DNA of 64,000 nt, from contig JANSLP010000050.1 in assembly GCA_029298735.1 (NCBI GenBank), forward strand, positions 62,001 to 126,000, in the 5' to 3' direction. Below, in pieces: positions 12,605 to 23,980 of the stretch. Source of the stretch: Ophiostoma sp. CBS 140.51 (taxonomy: Eukaryota > Ascomycota > Sordariomycetes > Ophiostomatales > Ophiostomataceae). Position 1 is the first letter of the stretch, and every line of letters starts with the position of its first letter. The notes beneath the pieces are model-generated. The model made no database searches. It was not told the origin of the DNA and saw only the letters and a list, made by a program, of their open reading frames with translations. The translations under genes were made by a program, and so were the position numbers.

Positions 12605-13030
12605 AGGAGGATCGAAGCATCTGGAGCATTGGCGAAAGCGGGTTTTTATGGTATTTTGTGCGGCCTTGCGTCTCGCAATTATACGAGTTTATTGTTTGTT
12701 TGTACGATATCCTGTCAATTGTTCATAGGATGATGTAAAGTATGTCACTTTAAGGGCACTTTAAGGGCACGTAAGAGTGACTTGCAATGGCCTTTTAAAC
12801 CCCACTAACAGGCGAAGTAGCGGTGGTGTATTAGGGGCCGTTGGGGAGTGCCCCGCACGCCAAAACGCGTCAATCAACGCGTTCAACTAAAAATCTATTT
12901 ACTTTTCTCCCGATCGCATTCAACGTTCACCAGACTCAACGACAACCTACGCATTCGCTTTTTTTTAGTAATGGGAATCCATTCGAACGACAGCACGCCA
13001 TTCTAACCCATAACCCGAACACCGAACACG
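12605..13030. other. Intergenic region EAF7 to ASK1
   Basis: This holds the EAF7 3' end and the ASK1 promoter. It contains a perfect 11-bp direct repeat (CACTTTAAGGG at 12746-12756 and 12757-12767). No gene is seen. Confidence 0.6.
12746..12767. repeat. 11-bp direct repeat, two copies
   Basis: CACTTTAAGGG is repeated exactly in tandem about 265 bp upstream of the ASK1 start codon. It could be a duplicated protein-binding site; nothing else supports that. Confidence 0.8.
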
Positions 13031-14690
13031 ATGGCCGGACTCGGCGGCTCGCTGGCAAACCGGCCGCTCTCGACGACGGAAGAGCTGGAGAAGCTGGAAC
13101 AGTCCATCACTCTAACGCTGCAAGGTATGTAGGAGGTGATGCGGAGTAGGTTTGGAAGAAAGAATTGAGAGACTGTGGAACAAGACTGACAATGAACCCC
13201 AGAAATCGACCACAACTTCAGCAGAGCGCATCGCATTGTGACGGGCAGCATCTTGCCGGTGGTTGAGCAATACGGCGAACACTGCAGATCCGTTTGGGAC
13301 GCGTCGAAGGTAGGAACAAGGAAGAGGGTGGATTCTGCAAGTTTATCAAGTACGCTCGCTAACTCTCTGTCAGTTCTGGAAACAATTCTTTGAAGCCGCG
13401 GCCAATGTGTCGCTTTCTGGCTACGAGGAGCTCGCCAACGACGAAGGATCGACGACGGGTGTTGAAGAGACGACGACGACAGATACACACGACGATACCA
13501 CGACCGATTATACGGCCCGCGCACGGGGCGACGACGGCGACGACGGCGATCAAACATCTACATACCACAACACGAGGGATGAGTCTCTTTTGTCCGACGG
13601 CGACGGCGATCTTAGTGGGAGCACGCCTCGCCCGCCGACGACAAAGTCCTTGCGGCCACAGTTTGCCGAGCTGGACTCGCCCTACGAGAACTTGAGAAGA
13701 GAGATGAACCGGGGGCCAGCAACTGGAAGTGGCAGTGGCAGTGGTCAGCGCTCGCGGTCCGGTTCGCGGCCGCGGGCGGGAGACACCAAGATGACGGACG
13801 CAGGTGGCGATGAGAGCACAATGATGCGGTTCGACGACGACGACGCCGACATGGAGGGTGACCACCGGGACGACTCGTCTGCTGCCGACTCAGAACTGCT
13901 CGCCCAACACACTGCCCGCCTGCCTAACATGTCCATGACGCCGCGGCAGTCGCTTGATGAACGCAATCGCCGGGCCCTGGAGGACGAGCAGGCTAATGCC
14001 CGGCGCCAAAAGGACCCGCTGATGCACCGCGTGCTGGGCAAGGACTACCGCATCCAGGCGACGCCGCACAAGAACACGGCGCAGGGGATCTCACCCATGC
14101 GCCTCAAAGTAACGGACCACCAAGACCCATCGCGCAACAGAGAAGAAAAGGAAAAGGCCGCCAAGCGGCCGGCATGGCAGGAGTCGTCTCCCATGTCCTC
14201 TCCCGAGATTGCCGTGCCAAAGCTGCGTAGTGCTGCCTTCATGTCGCCGATGCGTGCTGCCTACCGCAACAAGCTGACGGCGGCCGTGTCGGGCCCGCGT
14301 ACACCGGGTGTGAGCGTGCAGACACCGGCGCGGAACAAGCCCAAGGAGATTGTGTTTGACGACATTGAGACGACGGAGACGGTACAAAAATCATCGCATG
14401 CGCCGTTTGCAAGAACAGACACCAACAAACAAAAGAACCGCGACCCCGACGAGATACGGTGGGAGAGCAGCGACGAGGATGGGGACGACTTGTACGGCGG
14501 CATGAGCCCACCCAAGACAATCAACTTTGCCCTGCCACCGTCCAAGTTGCTGCAGACGCCAGCACGAGAGGCAAGCAAACGCATTGTCGAGGACATATTG
14601 CTCACAGCGGGCGAAGACTTGGACAGGTCGTCCGAGTACAGCCCAACGATGGTGAAGATGAACGCAGACATACTGGACGAGACATTTTAA
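13031..14690 (+). CDS. ASK1: DASH/Dam1 complex subunit Ask1
   Basis: Three exons: 13031-13124, 13203-13309 and 13374-14690, 505 residues. The introns are 78 and 64 bp. Joining them gives the conserved Ask1 N-terminus: LSTTEELEKLEQSITLTLQ, then EIDHNFSRAHRIVTGSILP, then FWKQFFEAAANVSLSGYEE (about residues 13-85). Family knowledge: Ask1 is part of the ten-protein DASH complex, which encircles microtubules and couples kinetochores to their plus ends; it is a Cdk1 target. The remaining 400 residues are disordered, rich in Thr, Asp, Ser-Pro and Thr-Pro (for example ISPMRL, SPMSSPEI, MSPMRAAY, RTPGVSVQTPAR), which fits phosphorylation by a mitotic kinase. A short conserved block near the C-terminus (ILLTAGEDL, SPTMVKMN) ends the protein. 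The longest unspliced frame would omit the whole conserved N-terminus. Confidence 0.95.
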
Positions 14691-14832
14691 ATGTATGAAG
14701 CATCAAGATATTTTGAAATGTTTTTATGTATTATGCCTTTTCGCTTTAAAAAAAACCAAATACCCATGGAAGGATATATCGGTTGGATTGGATGCAATGA
14801 ATTGTGGTATATTTTGTACCAGCGCAGACATG

Positions 14833-15115
14833 TTACTGCTTCGTGTCTGGACGGTCAATGACATGGATCTTGGGCGTCATCTTGGCCAGGGCCTCCTTGT
14901 CAGCCTCTGTCGGCTTGATGCCCATTTTGTCGCCTGCAGCATCAGAGAAATACAGTCCGATTGTGCCCCAGACAAGAATGCCGATGCCGACGCCCATGCG
15001 CGTCTTGGGCGAGAGACCGTTGTATGAGCTATGTAGTTAGCATTACGGGTGTTCTATGAAAGCCGTATTTTATAAATAATTTTGAACAAATTCAAACTCA
15101 CCTCCAGAGCGACAT
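14833..15115 (-). CDS. Small 69-residue single-membrane-helix protein, function unknown
   Basis: Two exons on the minus strand: 15115-15102 (only 14 nt) and 15028-14833. The 73-bp intron runs from GTGAGT to ACATAG. The product begins MSLWSSYNGLSPKTRMGVGI and ends VIDRPDTKQ. Residues about 16-33 (MGVGIGILVWGTIGLYFS) form one hydrophobic helix, followed by a charged tail (GIKPTEADKEALAKM). The pattern MSLW-x-SYN-x-L-x-PKTR plus one helix looks like a small protein I believe is conserved in filamentous ascomycetes, but I cannot name its function. It shares a 334-bp divergent promoter with a mitochondrial ribosomal protein gene, and the short basic N-terminus before the helix would suit the inner mitochondrial membrane; both points are inference. 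Its 3' end converges with ASK1, 142 bp away. Confidence 0.82.
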
Positions 15116-15449
15116 TTTGCGTTGTCAAGGTGAGTCTGCCCAAGTGGTGAGGTTCTGCTGTGCAAGTGTAGGAGTGAATTCTAGTGTACATCAAAATTTT
15201 GCACCGCCACGTGCCAGCCACAGCAGCCAACACCACCAACAGAGCCGACGCCCAAATATCTTTCGATGTCAGCGAAAAGTGGATCCTAATTGGAAGGACG
15301 AGAAAAAAATTGGCGGCTACTCGAAAAGCTTCACGTCCAAAAGCTGATCCAGCACCAGATACCCCTGACGAGTATTCGGCCGCCCACGACACCCCTCCCC
15401 GACATTGGGCTTATTATTTACGACAACCTGACTTTGATCCTCCACCACA
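15116..15449. promoter_or_regulatory. Divergent promoter, 69-residue protein and MRPL4
   Basis: These 334 bp lie between divergent start codons. A CACGTG E-box sits at 15208-15213, 93 bp upstream of the small gene. The MRPL4-proximal part is C/A-rich. No TATA box is obvious. Confidence 0.5.
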
Positions 15450-16368
15450 ATGGCTGCGCTCGGCCCCTCGGCGGCGCGCGTCCGCGGTGCTGTCTCCAGC
15501 TGGAGCAGCGCTCGCAACATGATGGCATGTTCACAATCGATGCACTTTGCGTCACAACAAACACAACCACTACGGCCGACACAGACACCATCCTCTTCCT
15601 TCCAATCATTAGGACCCTCGACCCTTCAGAGCTCCTCCTTCTCTACCTCCCCCGTCCTCGAAAAGCGCAGACCCAGATACAAACCCCGCGACAACAACCG
15701 TCTCCGTGGTGTTTCGAGCATTCGCCGCACAGGACCCCGCGAGTTCCTGTCCGTGTCCGACTCCCCGCTACCACGCTCGACCCTAACCGTGGCGCCCGGT
15801 GGTAAAGAGGCGAAAAAGGCAATGGCCGATGCGACGCGGCCCGAGACCGACCCGGAGCACGGTCTCTTCCAGTTCTTTTACGACGGCCAGGTGGCCCAGC
15901 CGCCAACCAAGGACGCGGCTTTCGGTCGGCCCTGGACTGCCGAAGAGCTGCGGCGCAAGAGCTGGGACGACCTGCATAAGCTGTGGTGGGTCTGCGTCAA
16001 GGAGCGCAACCGGATTGCTACGGCCGCCGTGTCGCGGAAGCACTTTGACCTGGGCTTTGGTTCGCACGAGTCGGGCGAGCGCGATAATGCGGTAAGTAAA
16101 GCACATTCAATTTTTTTTTGAAGTATTCACACTAACGTGCTAGGTCCGCGAAACAATGGGTCGCATCAAGCACGTGCTGACGGAGCGTTTCTACGTTTGG
16201 GAGGATGCCGTGGAGCTGGCCAAGACGGACCCGGAGATTGACCTGTCCGGCAACGGCCCGGCCTTCCGGCCAACAGCATACCTGGAGGACGAGCCGATTG
16301 CGGCGGCGCTGGAGGGCGAGGCTGCGCCAGCAGAGAACAGATCAGAGCAGCCGGTTCCGGTTCGGTAA
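15450..16368 (+). CDS. MRPL4: Mitochondrial large-subunit ribosomal protein uL29m (MRPL4)
   Basis: Two exons, 15450-16091 and 16144-16368, 288 residues; the 52-bp intron runs GTAAGT to GCTAG. The first 60-70 residues are rich in Ala, Ser, Arg and Gln with almost no acidic residues, a typical mitochondrial presequence, followed by STSPVLEKRRPRYKPRDNNR. The uL29 domain follows: GRPWTAEELRRKSWDDLHKL, WWVCVKERNRIATA, then VRETMGRIKHVLTERFYVWE across the splice junction. Family knowledge: the protein sits near the peptide exit tunnel of the mitoribosome. Fungal forms are longer than the bacterial protein because of N- and C-terminal extensions, as here. The Ala/Glu-rich tail is variable. Confidence 0.95.
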
Positions 16369-17265
16369 AGGGGCGACTCTGCAACAGATTCTCTTTGGCT
16401 CATTACAAGAAAGGTGACCAAGAGAGGGGAGGTGGGTGGAAGGGGACCGCTTCCTGCGCAACTTGTGTATAACAAACATTACATATACAACATCTAGCTC
16501 CTGCGAATGTACTATTATTTCCAATGCATTGAGTGGTGGCTGGACTACAAAGATCGAAACGTGGTCTTACGAGTGACCAAGGCTGTGGCCATGTGGCTTT
16601 CTCTCGTCTGAATTAGATGGAAAGTGAGCTGGTAACGACTCTTTGTAACTAGTAAACCTGTCTTTTATATGAATTTAGATGCCTTGTTAAGAGCCAAGGA
16701 CATACATATCAAATCCAAGAATAATTACTATATTCAGGACCTTTACTTGCTCGTCTGTAAAGGGAGAGAACTTAAGACACTGGAAATTGACTCGAATATG
16801 CGTTTATATGAAGATGTTCACAGCTCAAGTCCAGATCATCGTCAACATCCAACGTTGACCGCTTTGTATAGTCCCTGGATAGTCACGTGCATCTAACACT
16901 AAAGTGAAATGTGGAACGCTCCCCCCTGTCCAGGAGCTACGTCGTTGAATTGATAGGGGAGCGGTGACTTTCTCCCCTCTGGCTCTTGCCTAGACTCTTA
17001 GTTGATGAGGTTGCCCCCCAATAGCAATTGCGGGGCAGGTGCTCTCGTTTGGTGGTTGTCCCTCCTTTCCCGTTTCCAACAGCAAAGGCCCAAACCTAAA
17101 CCGCATCCTGTGACATCCTTTTCCTCTTGCATTTACACCGATTGTTCCAGGTCAGGCTTGCTTTTCTATCTCGAACCAATCCTTCTTTCTTTTTCAAATT
17201 CCCACCATTTTCTTCGACGCAATCCACAACCAAACCAACAAATAGCAACCTCCACCACCGCCACC
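16369..17265. other. Intergenic region MRPL4 to GDI1
   Basis: These 897 bp hold the MRPL4 3' end and the GDI1 promoter. A TCACGTGC E-box lies at 16883-16890. The 150 bp before GDI1 are pyrimidine-rich, then C/A-rich, and end in a strong CCACC start context. An open frame at 16669-16896 shows no coding character. Confidence 0.55.
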
Positions 17266-19103
17266 ATGGATGAGATTGCCAAGGAATACGATGTCATTGT
17301 GCTGGGCACAGGTGAGTTGATGGAATTGATTGGGACTTGGAGGGATTCGGAGAACCTGGGAATGCAGCTGATGACAGTTTATTGAGAGAAAACCGTTTGT
17401 CAAGAGCTCAACTAACCATGACGTCCGTCTCATCTAGGCCTCACCGAGTGCATCCTGTCTGGGTACGTCACCGCCTTCTCGAACAACCCTCGACTCCCGT
17501 TCTCGACCATCTAGAACAAGGACAAGAACCTAACTGACCTCTCTTCTTCGAACAGTGTCCTGAGTGTCAAGGGCAAGAAGGTCCTGCACATCGACAGAAA
17601 TGACCACTATGGCGGGTAGGTTGATCTCCACTCCCAAACGACAGACATCGGACGAATACTGACGGGTACCTACAGTGAGGCTGCATCTCTCAACCTCCAG
17701 GCGGTAAGCTGGATCCTTTTATCCTAACATCGTTCCTTCGACTTCCTCTGACACCCCTTCCCCAGCTCTACAAGAAGTACGGCAACTTTGCCAGCGGCGA
17801 GGAGCCGTGGACCAAGTACGGCCGCGTCAACGACTGGAACATCGACCTTGTCCCCAAGTTCCTCATCTCCTCGGGCGAGCTCACCAACATCCTCGTCTCC
17901 ACCGACGTCACCCGCTACCTCGAGTTCCGCCAGATCGCCGGCAGCTACGTCCAGCAGAGCAATGGCCCCAAGGCCACTGTGGCCAAGGTGCCCGCCGATG
18001 CCGCTGAGGCGCTGCGCTCGCCGCTGATGGGCATCTTTGAGAAGCGCCGCATGAAGAGCTTCATTGAGTGGGTCGGCAGCTTCGACATCAATGACCCTGC
18101 CACTCACAAGGGTAGGCCACTCTTCTATCCCGGTATTGTTTGTTCTTTGCTAACGACCAGGCCTTGACATCAACTCGTGCACGATGAAGGAGGTGTACGA
18201 TAAGTTCGGCCTCGAGGCCACCACCAAGGACTTTATCGGCCACGCTATGGCCCTGTACCTGACCGACAGCTACATCAACACCCCCGGTGCCGCCCCGGAG
18301 GCCATTGAGCGCATCCGCCTCTACGGTAACAGTGTCGCCCGCTACGGCAAGTCGCCGTACATCTACCCCCTCTACGGCCTCGGCGAGCTGCCCCAGGGCT
18401 TCGCCCGTCTGTCTGCCATCTACGGCGGCACCTACATGCTCAACACGAACATTGATGAGATTGAGTACGACAACGGCCGCGCCGTCGGCATCAAGGCCAC
18501 CATGGCCAACGGCGACGACAAGGTCGAGTTTGCCACCAAGGCCAAGTTTATTATTGGCGACCCGTCCTACTTCCCCGACAAGGTCAAGGTCGTCGGCCAC
18601 GTCCTGCGCGCCATCTGCATTCTCAAGCACCCGCTCTCCAACACCAACGACTCGGACTCGGCTCAGCTGATTATTCCCCAGAGCCAGGTTGGCCGGAAAA
18701 ATGGTAACCCCAGTCCCACGCTCTCTAATTTATTTGATTCACCGCTGACCGTGTAGACATCTACGTTGCCTGCGTTTCGTCGGCGCACAGCGTGTGCCCC
18801 AAGGGCTACTGGATCGCCATTGTGTCGACCATTGCCGAGACGTCGGCTAACCACCACCTCGAGCTGCAGCCCGGCCTCGACCGCCTTGGCAAGATCGAGG
18901 AGCAGTTCATGGGCGCACCTATCCCGCTGTACGAGCCCATTGAAAACGGCACCGCCGACGGCATTTTCATCTCCAAGAGCTACGACGCCACCAGCCACTT
19001 TGAGACCACCACCGACGACGTCAAGGACATTTACCGCCGGTGCATGGGCGAGGAGCTCGTCGTCGAGGGTCTGCGGGAGGGTATCCAGGTGGCGGAGGAG
19101 TAA
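17266..19103 (+). CDS. GDI1: Rab GDP-dissociation inhibitor (GDI)
   Basis: Seven exons: 17266-17311, 17438-17462, 17556-17615, 17676-17703, 17766-18111, 18161-18703 and 18757-19103, 464 residues. Five of six introns fall in the first 850 bp and two coding exons are only 25 and 28 nt. Splicing yields MDEIAKEYDVIVLGTGLTEC, LSGVLSVKGKKVLHIDRN, HYGGEAASLNLQALYKK: the GDI/CHM sequence-conserved regions that build the Rab-binding platform. Later blocks include WNIDLVPKFL, FRQIAGSYV, YGLGELPQGFARLSAIYGG (the Rab-binding and lipid-pocket region) and YVACVSSAHSVCPKGYWIA. Family knowledge: GDI extracts prenylated GDP-bound Rabs from membranes and holds them in cytosol for recycling. The length matches GDIs (about 450-470) and lacks the long insert of Rab escort protein. 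The start is in an excellent CCACCATGG context. Confidence 0.97.
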
Positions 19104-19785
19104 TCCAAGCAGCTGTGAAGCAGTTTGGCCGAGTAGGAGATGAGTCGAGCTGAGTAGTTGAGTAGGGGACAAGAATCATATATATATATACTCTGTAGCT
19201 GGCGAAAGTTGGCGGTCTGCTGTGCATCTTTTTTATTTTCCTTTCCTCTTGAAATTTATTTTTGAAATGCGCCTGCGCTTTTATTAGTAGAAGACTTAAA
19301 CACGACAAAGATTGCATATGGTGGAGGAGTGAATCAAACACATATATTTCCATTCAAGAGATCGGTGCATACTCTGTATTTATATGAACGGAGACTGCCG
19401 ACACGATGTAGCGATGAGCGGCTGAGTGGAGGAAGGAGAATAGAGACAGCTCCGGCGGCTGGACAGGAATGGGGCTGACATCAGTGGCAAGTGGGCAGGT
19501 GGGTGGGGTTGTTCAGGGTGCTTTCTGGCGGCTTTCTGGCAGTTGCCATTGCCCCAATTGCCCCAATCCAGGCCCGAGGAATAGCGGCGTAATGGCGTAG
19601 GTAGCGTAGCTTCCTTTTCGGCTTTGTTCCTGAAGAGTAGACCTGCATGAACGACCAGCGGCACTTTCCCAGCCTCGCAACAAAGCAAGCACCTTCCATA
19701 AATTGGACGTCCTGTCGGTGACGAAACTTTTTCATTCAAGTCATATTTCTCAGACATACTCACCTGCTCAAAGACACTACCCACC
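19104..19785. other. Intergenic region GDI1 to rhodanese gene
   Basis: These 682 bp hold the GDI1 3' end (AT-rich, with a short TA run near 19180) and the rhodanese promoter. No gene is seen; a 196-codon reverse open frame at 19380-19970 overlaps the rhodanese exon and has no coding features. Confidence 0.55.
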
Positions 19786-20513
19786 ATGAGCCCCATCAAC
19801 CATCGTGCCGCGCACGCCGTCTCGGCTTTGCTGCGGCAAACTGTCGCGAGATCGGCCTCGGCTTCCACCTCGTCTGTTTCGGCCGCGGTTGTGGCTACCG
19901 CTGCCCGGCGAACTCTGTCTGTTGCATTCCGGCCCCAGAATCTGTCCTGCCGGAGCTTTGTTGCTCCCACGCCGTCGTTGTCTACCCAGTCGCTGTCCCT
20001 GATCGCCCGCCGCGCCTACTCGTCGTCGGCGCCCGCCGACCACAAGCTCTGGACTTTTGAGGAGGTAAGCTGCTGCGCTCCTGGATCTAATAGGTCGAGC
20101 AAGGTTAACAAAGACTAGGTCCAAGAACTCGTCAAGAAGGGCGACTCGCCTATTGTCATTGTTGGTATGTGCCCTCCGTTGTGACCGAGAACCATTCACT
20201 CCAGTAGTACTGATTTTTTCTAGACACCCGCGAACCTGGCGAGCTCAAGGATACCGGCCGCATCCCTGGCGCCATCAACATCCCCGTCACGACGGCCCCC
20301 GACGGCTTCTTTTTGCCCGACGAGGAGTTTGAGGACCGCTTCGGCTTCGTGCGCCCGAGCCGCGACACTGAGGTCATCTTCTACTGCAAGGCTGGTGTGC
20401 GCAGCCGGGCGGCCGCTGGCCTAGCCAAGGAGGCTGGCTGGACCAAGGTCGGCGAGTACCCGGGCAGCTGGAAGGACTGGGCCGAGAAGGGTGGCCAAGT
20501 GGAACGGAAGTAG
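19786..20513 (+). CDS. Mitochondrial-type rhodanese-domain protein (thiosulfate sulfurtransferase-like)
   Basis: Three exons: 19786-20064, 20119-20164 and 20224-20513, 204 residues. Residues 1-75 are Ala/Ser/Arg-rich with only basic charges, a likely mitochondrial presequence. One rhodanese domain fills about residues 86-200: LWTFEEVQELVKKGDSP, VIVDTREPGELKDTGRIPGA, and the active-site loop YCKAGVRSR with Cys163 as the predicted persulfide-forming residue. The loop length is that of single-domain sulfurtransferases. Family knowledge: these enzymes move sulfane sulfur, for example from thiosulfate; yeast Rdl1 and Rdl2 are similar mitochondrial proteins. The actual donor and acceptor are unknown. 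An AATAAA-type signal follows at about 20539. Confidence 0.93.
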
Positions 20514-20862
20514 GTGTGGAGGGTCATTAGATATAAACAATAAAATAGAATATAGGTGTGGTTTGAGTGAATAATATCATTATATTGTACAAAACCCAAA
20601 AGAAGAACGAAAGACAAGACAACAGCTTGGAACAAGCTAGACAGCAAACTCCCTTGCCGTGAAAACAATGAGCCCATGTAGTGGGTATATCTCACGAAAG
20701 AATACCTGACAATACCAATATAACCAGCAGATCCCAGCAAATTCTAAGTTGGAACGGAACACGAAACACAGCCACGCCTCGGTTGAGAACATCCTCTCTA
20801 TCTCCCCTCCCACAAACAGCCCTATGAATTCATTGGTCATCGCAGACCCTCCTCAACACCGT
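20514..20862. other. Convergent 3' region, rhodanese and Yip1-family genes
   Basis: These 349 bp separate two converging genes. AATAAA at 20539-20544 is a plausible polyadenylation signal for the plus-strand gene. Nothing else is seen. Confidence 0.5.
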
Positions 20863-21874
20863 CTACCACATTGCCGGCGGTGCAGCGTCGCCGCTGCCAC
20901 CATCGGCAGGCGGCGACGGGCCCTTGGCCACAGGGCTGTGGTGCGCAAAGAACAAGAACTTGATCGTCACCGCCAGGCCCAAGTGCAGCACCACGACGAT
21001 AATCAGCAGAATCTTGCTCGTCTGGCGGTCCGTGGCCGATAGCACTGGGTACAGGTTGCGCAGCAAGAACATAATGGATAGACCGAAGCCGACGGCCACA
21101 AACACCCAGTTGAGAATGTCAATGTGCGACCAGCCGATGAGCGCAACGGGGATCCAGATGAGGTTGCCGTAGCCGTAGAGAGCCCAGCACTCGAGCAGGT
21201 TGGCAGACTCGGAGCCAAAGTAGCGGAGGGCGAGGAAGAGGAGGACAGGGATAACTAGGGTGTAGCCGTAGATGAGACCGGCGGCGCCGCTTAGCAGCGT
21301 AAAGTCGTAGGCAAACGGCTCGGTGCCCGTCGTTGCGAGGTACTGGCTGATGGTGCCGCTCAGGAACAGGATGAATACGACCGTCGTGGCGATCCAAAAG
21401 GGGCCGTACAGGTCGGCGTTGCCCTCAAGCACATCCAAAAAGTTGGCGCGCGGGTACAGAGCGGCCCAGCACCGCGTCAGCACGGCCGACGTGTCGACAT
21501 CAAAGAACTGCGCGTAAAACGACAGCGTCCACAGGAACCGCTTGCCCCCGGCCGCACTGCCGCTGCCGCTGCCCGATGCCGTTGCTGGTGGCGGCAGACC
21601 GCCGCTATTGATGCCCTTACGGCCGCCCGGTATTGAGTCGTTGAAGTTGGAGGGGTGAAACTCGAGATCTTCGCGGAGATCGGTGTGGCCAAGGTCGCCC
21701 TGAAGTCAGAGTTAATATAGGGAACCATAAAGACGATGCGAGGCGCATTGCATGCTGCCCGAGAAGTCCTTCTTCTTCCACCCATCGGAGTCAATCTGTC
21801 CTGATGCGAACAAGTTGATGGAAACGCACCTCATCGTCGACGTCGACGACGGCATCGTAGCCTGCGCCTGACAT
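20863..21874 (-). CDS. Yip1-domain family multipass Golgi/ER membrane protein
   Basis: Two exons on the minus strand: 21874-21830 (15 codons, MSGAGYDAVVDVDDE) and 21699-20863, 293 residues; the intron (21829-21700) is 130 bp. A cytosolic N-terminus of about 75 residues, with a Gly/Ser linker (TASGSGSGSAAGG), leads to LWTLSFYAQFFDVDT, the usual entry to a Yip1 domain. About five hydrophobic helices follow: FWIATTVVFILFLSG, LIYGYTLVIPVLLFLALRYF, LLECWALYGYGNLIWIPVAL, ILNWVFVAVGFGLSIMFLL and ILLIIVVVLHLGLAVTIKFL. Family knowledge: Yip1/YIPF proteins bind Rab GTPases and shape Golgi membranes. The domain order best suits the YIPF1/2 (Yip4/Yip5-like) branch, but I am not certain of the subfamily. 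Confidence 0.82.
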
Positions 21875-22580
21875 GTTTATAGCTTGATGTGTATATCGTC
21901 AATTCAAATCGCGATGTGTTGTCGTCGTAATGTAAATGTTGCGTGGGTGGTGGTGGTGGTGATGTCGTCGGATTGCTCGATTTGGGTGATTTGGTAAAGG
22001 GAGACGAAGCTGATGTCGCGTTGCCGTTTGGTTGGTGGAGCTTTCCTTAACTAGCTGCCTGCTGTGTGCTCTGTGTGGAGCGCCAGAGTGACCCCTATTG
22101 CAGCCCGCTATGGCAATTGAAGCACAAGCTGATCTGGCACGCTTAGTCATTATACATACAGCACGAATTTCACTTTACGCCAAGTGTCGCCCTTTTCGTG
22201 TAGGAAATTTCTGGGACAGGTGTTTACGTAGCACAACATGTAGACATTGTTCAGAAGGACAATATCAAAGGTTGCAGAAGGTTGGATATGATTCATGGAT
22301 TCGTAAATCACACACAGTGCTCTGCATCTCGGATTGGGGCTTTTCAATGTTTTTTTGTTTCTTTTAATTTCGTAGATAGATTTTGATTTTTTCCCATTTT
22401 TTAATAAAACGCATAGGAAAAAAAGAAATACCAGGTGCATAAAACCCCAAAAGACGCCGGTGTCTCCGCAGGTTTTCCCTTTTCGAAATTCTTTCCTCCG
22501 CTTCGTCTTCGTCTCCTTACGCAAAAAAACTCCCACAAACAACACAACCTGCCCACACCCCGAGGCGGGGGGCGAGTTGT
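21875..22580. other. Intergenic region, Yip1-family gene and ubiquitin-eL40
   Basis: These 706 bp hold the Yip1-family promoter and the ubiquitin-eL40 3' end. A GGT/GTG run near 21950-21965 is the only repeat. No gene is seen. Confidence 0.5.
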
Positions 22581-23567
<987 letters not shown>

Positions 23568-23980
23568 CTTGGCGATACTGTCGTGAAGTCAATTAAGGTT
23601 GAGGTTCTTGGGAAAGAGGAATAGAAGGGGAACAAAAATCCACGAAAAGATCATACAAAGGACGCACCACCCTACACAAAAAATTGGTGCGGGACACACC
23701 AAAATCCGAAAAAGTGCAGGCGAAAAAACTAGGAGTGGAAAAAAATTGCCCCGCGCGCCGAAGTTTTTTTGCGGGCAATAACGAGAAGAGCCGAGAGTGG
23801 CTAGTGCAGGAAAGTGCCAGCCTTGGGCCATCAACTACAAAACCCTATCACGTGCGTGGCTCTTGGCTCGATAATAAGACTGACCAATCATATACGTCGG
23901 TTGACCTCTCGAACACAAGGTCGACCTCGACATCACAAGGAAATCAACAGCAAGTCGCAAACATTTATTGGGTATTATAT
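23568..23980. promoter_or_regulatory. Ubiquitin-eL40 promoter and leader
   Basis: These 413 bp lie between the RRN7 stop and the first ubiquitin-eL40 coding base. On the minus strand the gene-proximal 200 bp are T-rich with several T runs, common in promoters of strongly expressed ribosomal genes. The composite site is listed separately. Confidence 0.55.
23841..23854 (-). promoter_or_regulatory. Composite CACGTG plus TAGGGTT site
   Basis: Read on the gene's strand this is CACGTGATAGGGTT, a Cbf1-type E-box one base from a telomere-repeat-like Tbf1 core. It lies about 275 bp upstream of the exon that donates the A of the start codon. Tbf1 and Cbf1 are established regulators of ribosomal protein genes in several ascomycetes, such as Candida. 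That they act here is inference from adjacency and gene type. Confidence 0.5.

Noticed and set aside
18088..18630. 180-codon reverse frame over GDI
   Set aside because: It is a shadow of a highly biased GDI exon with no family match.
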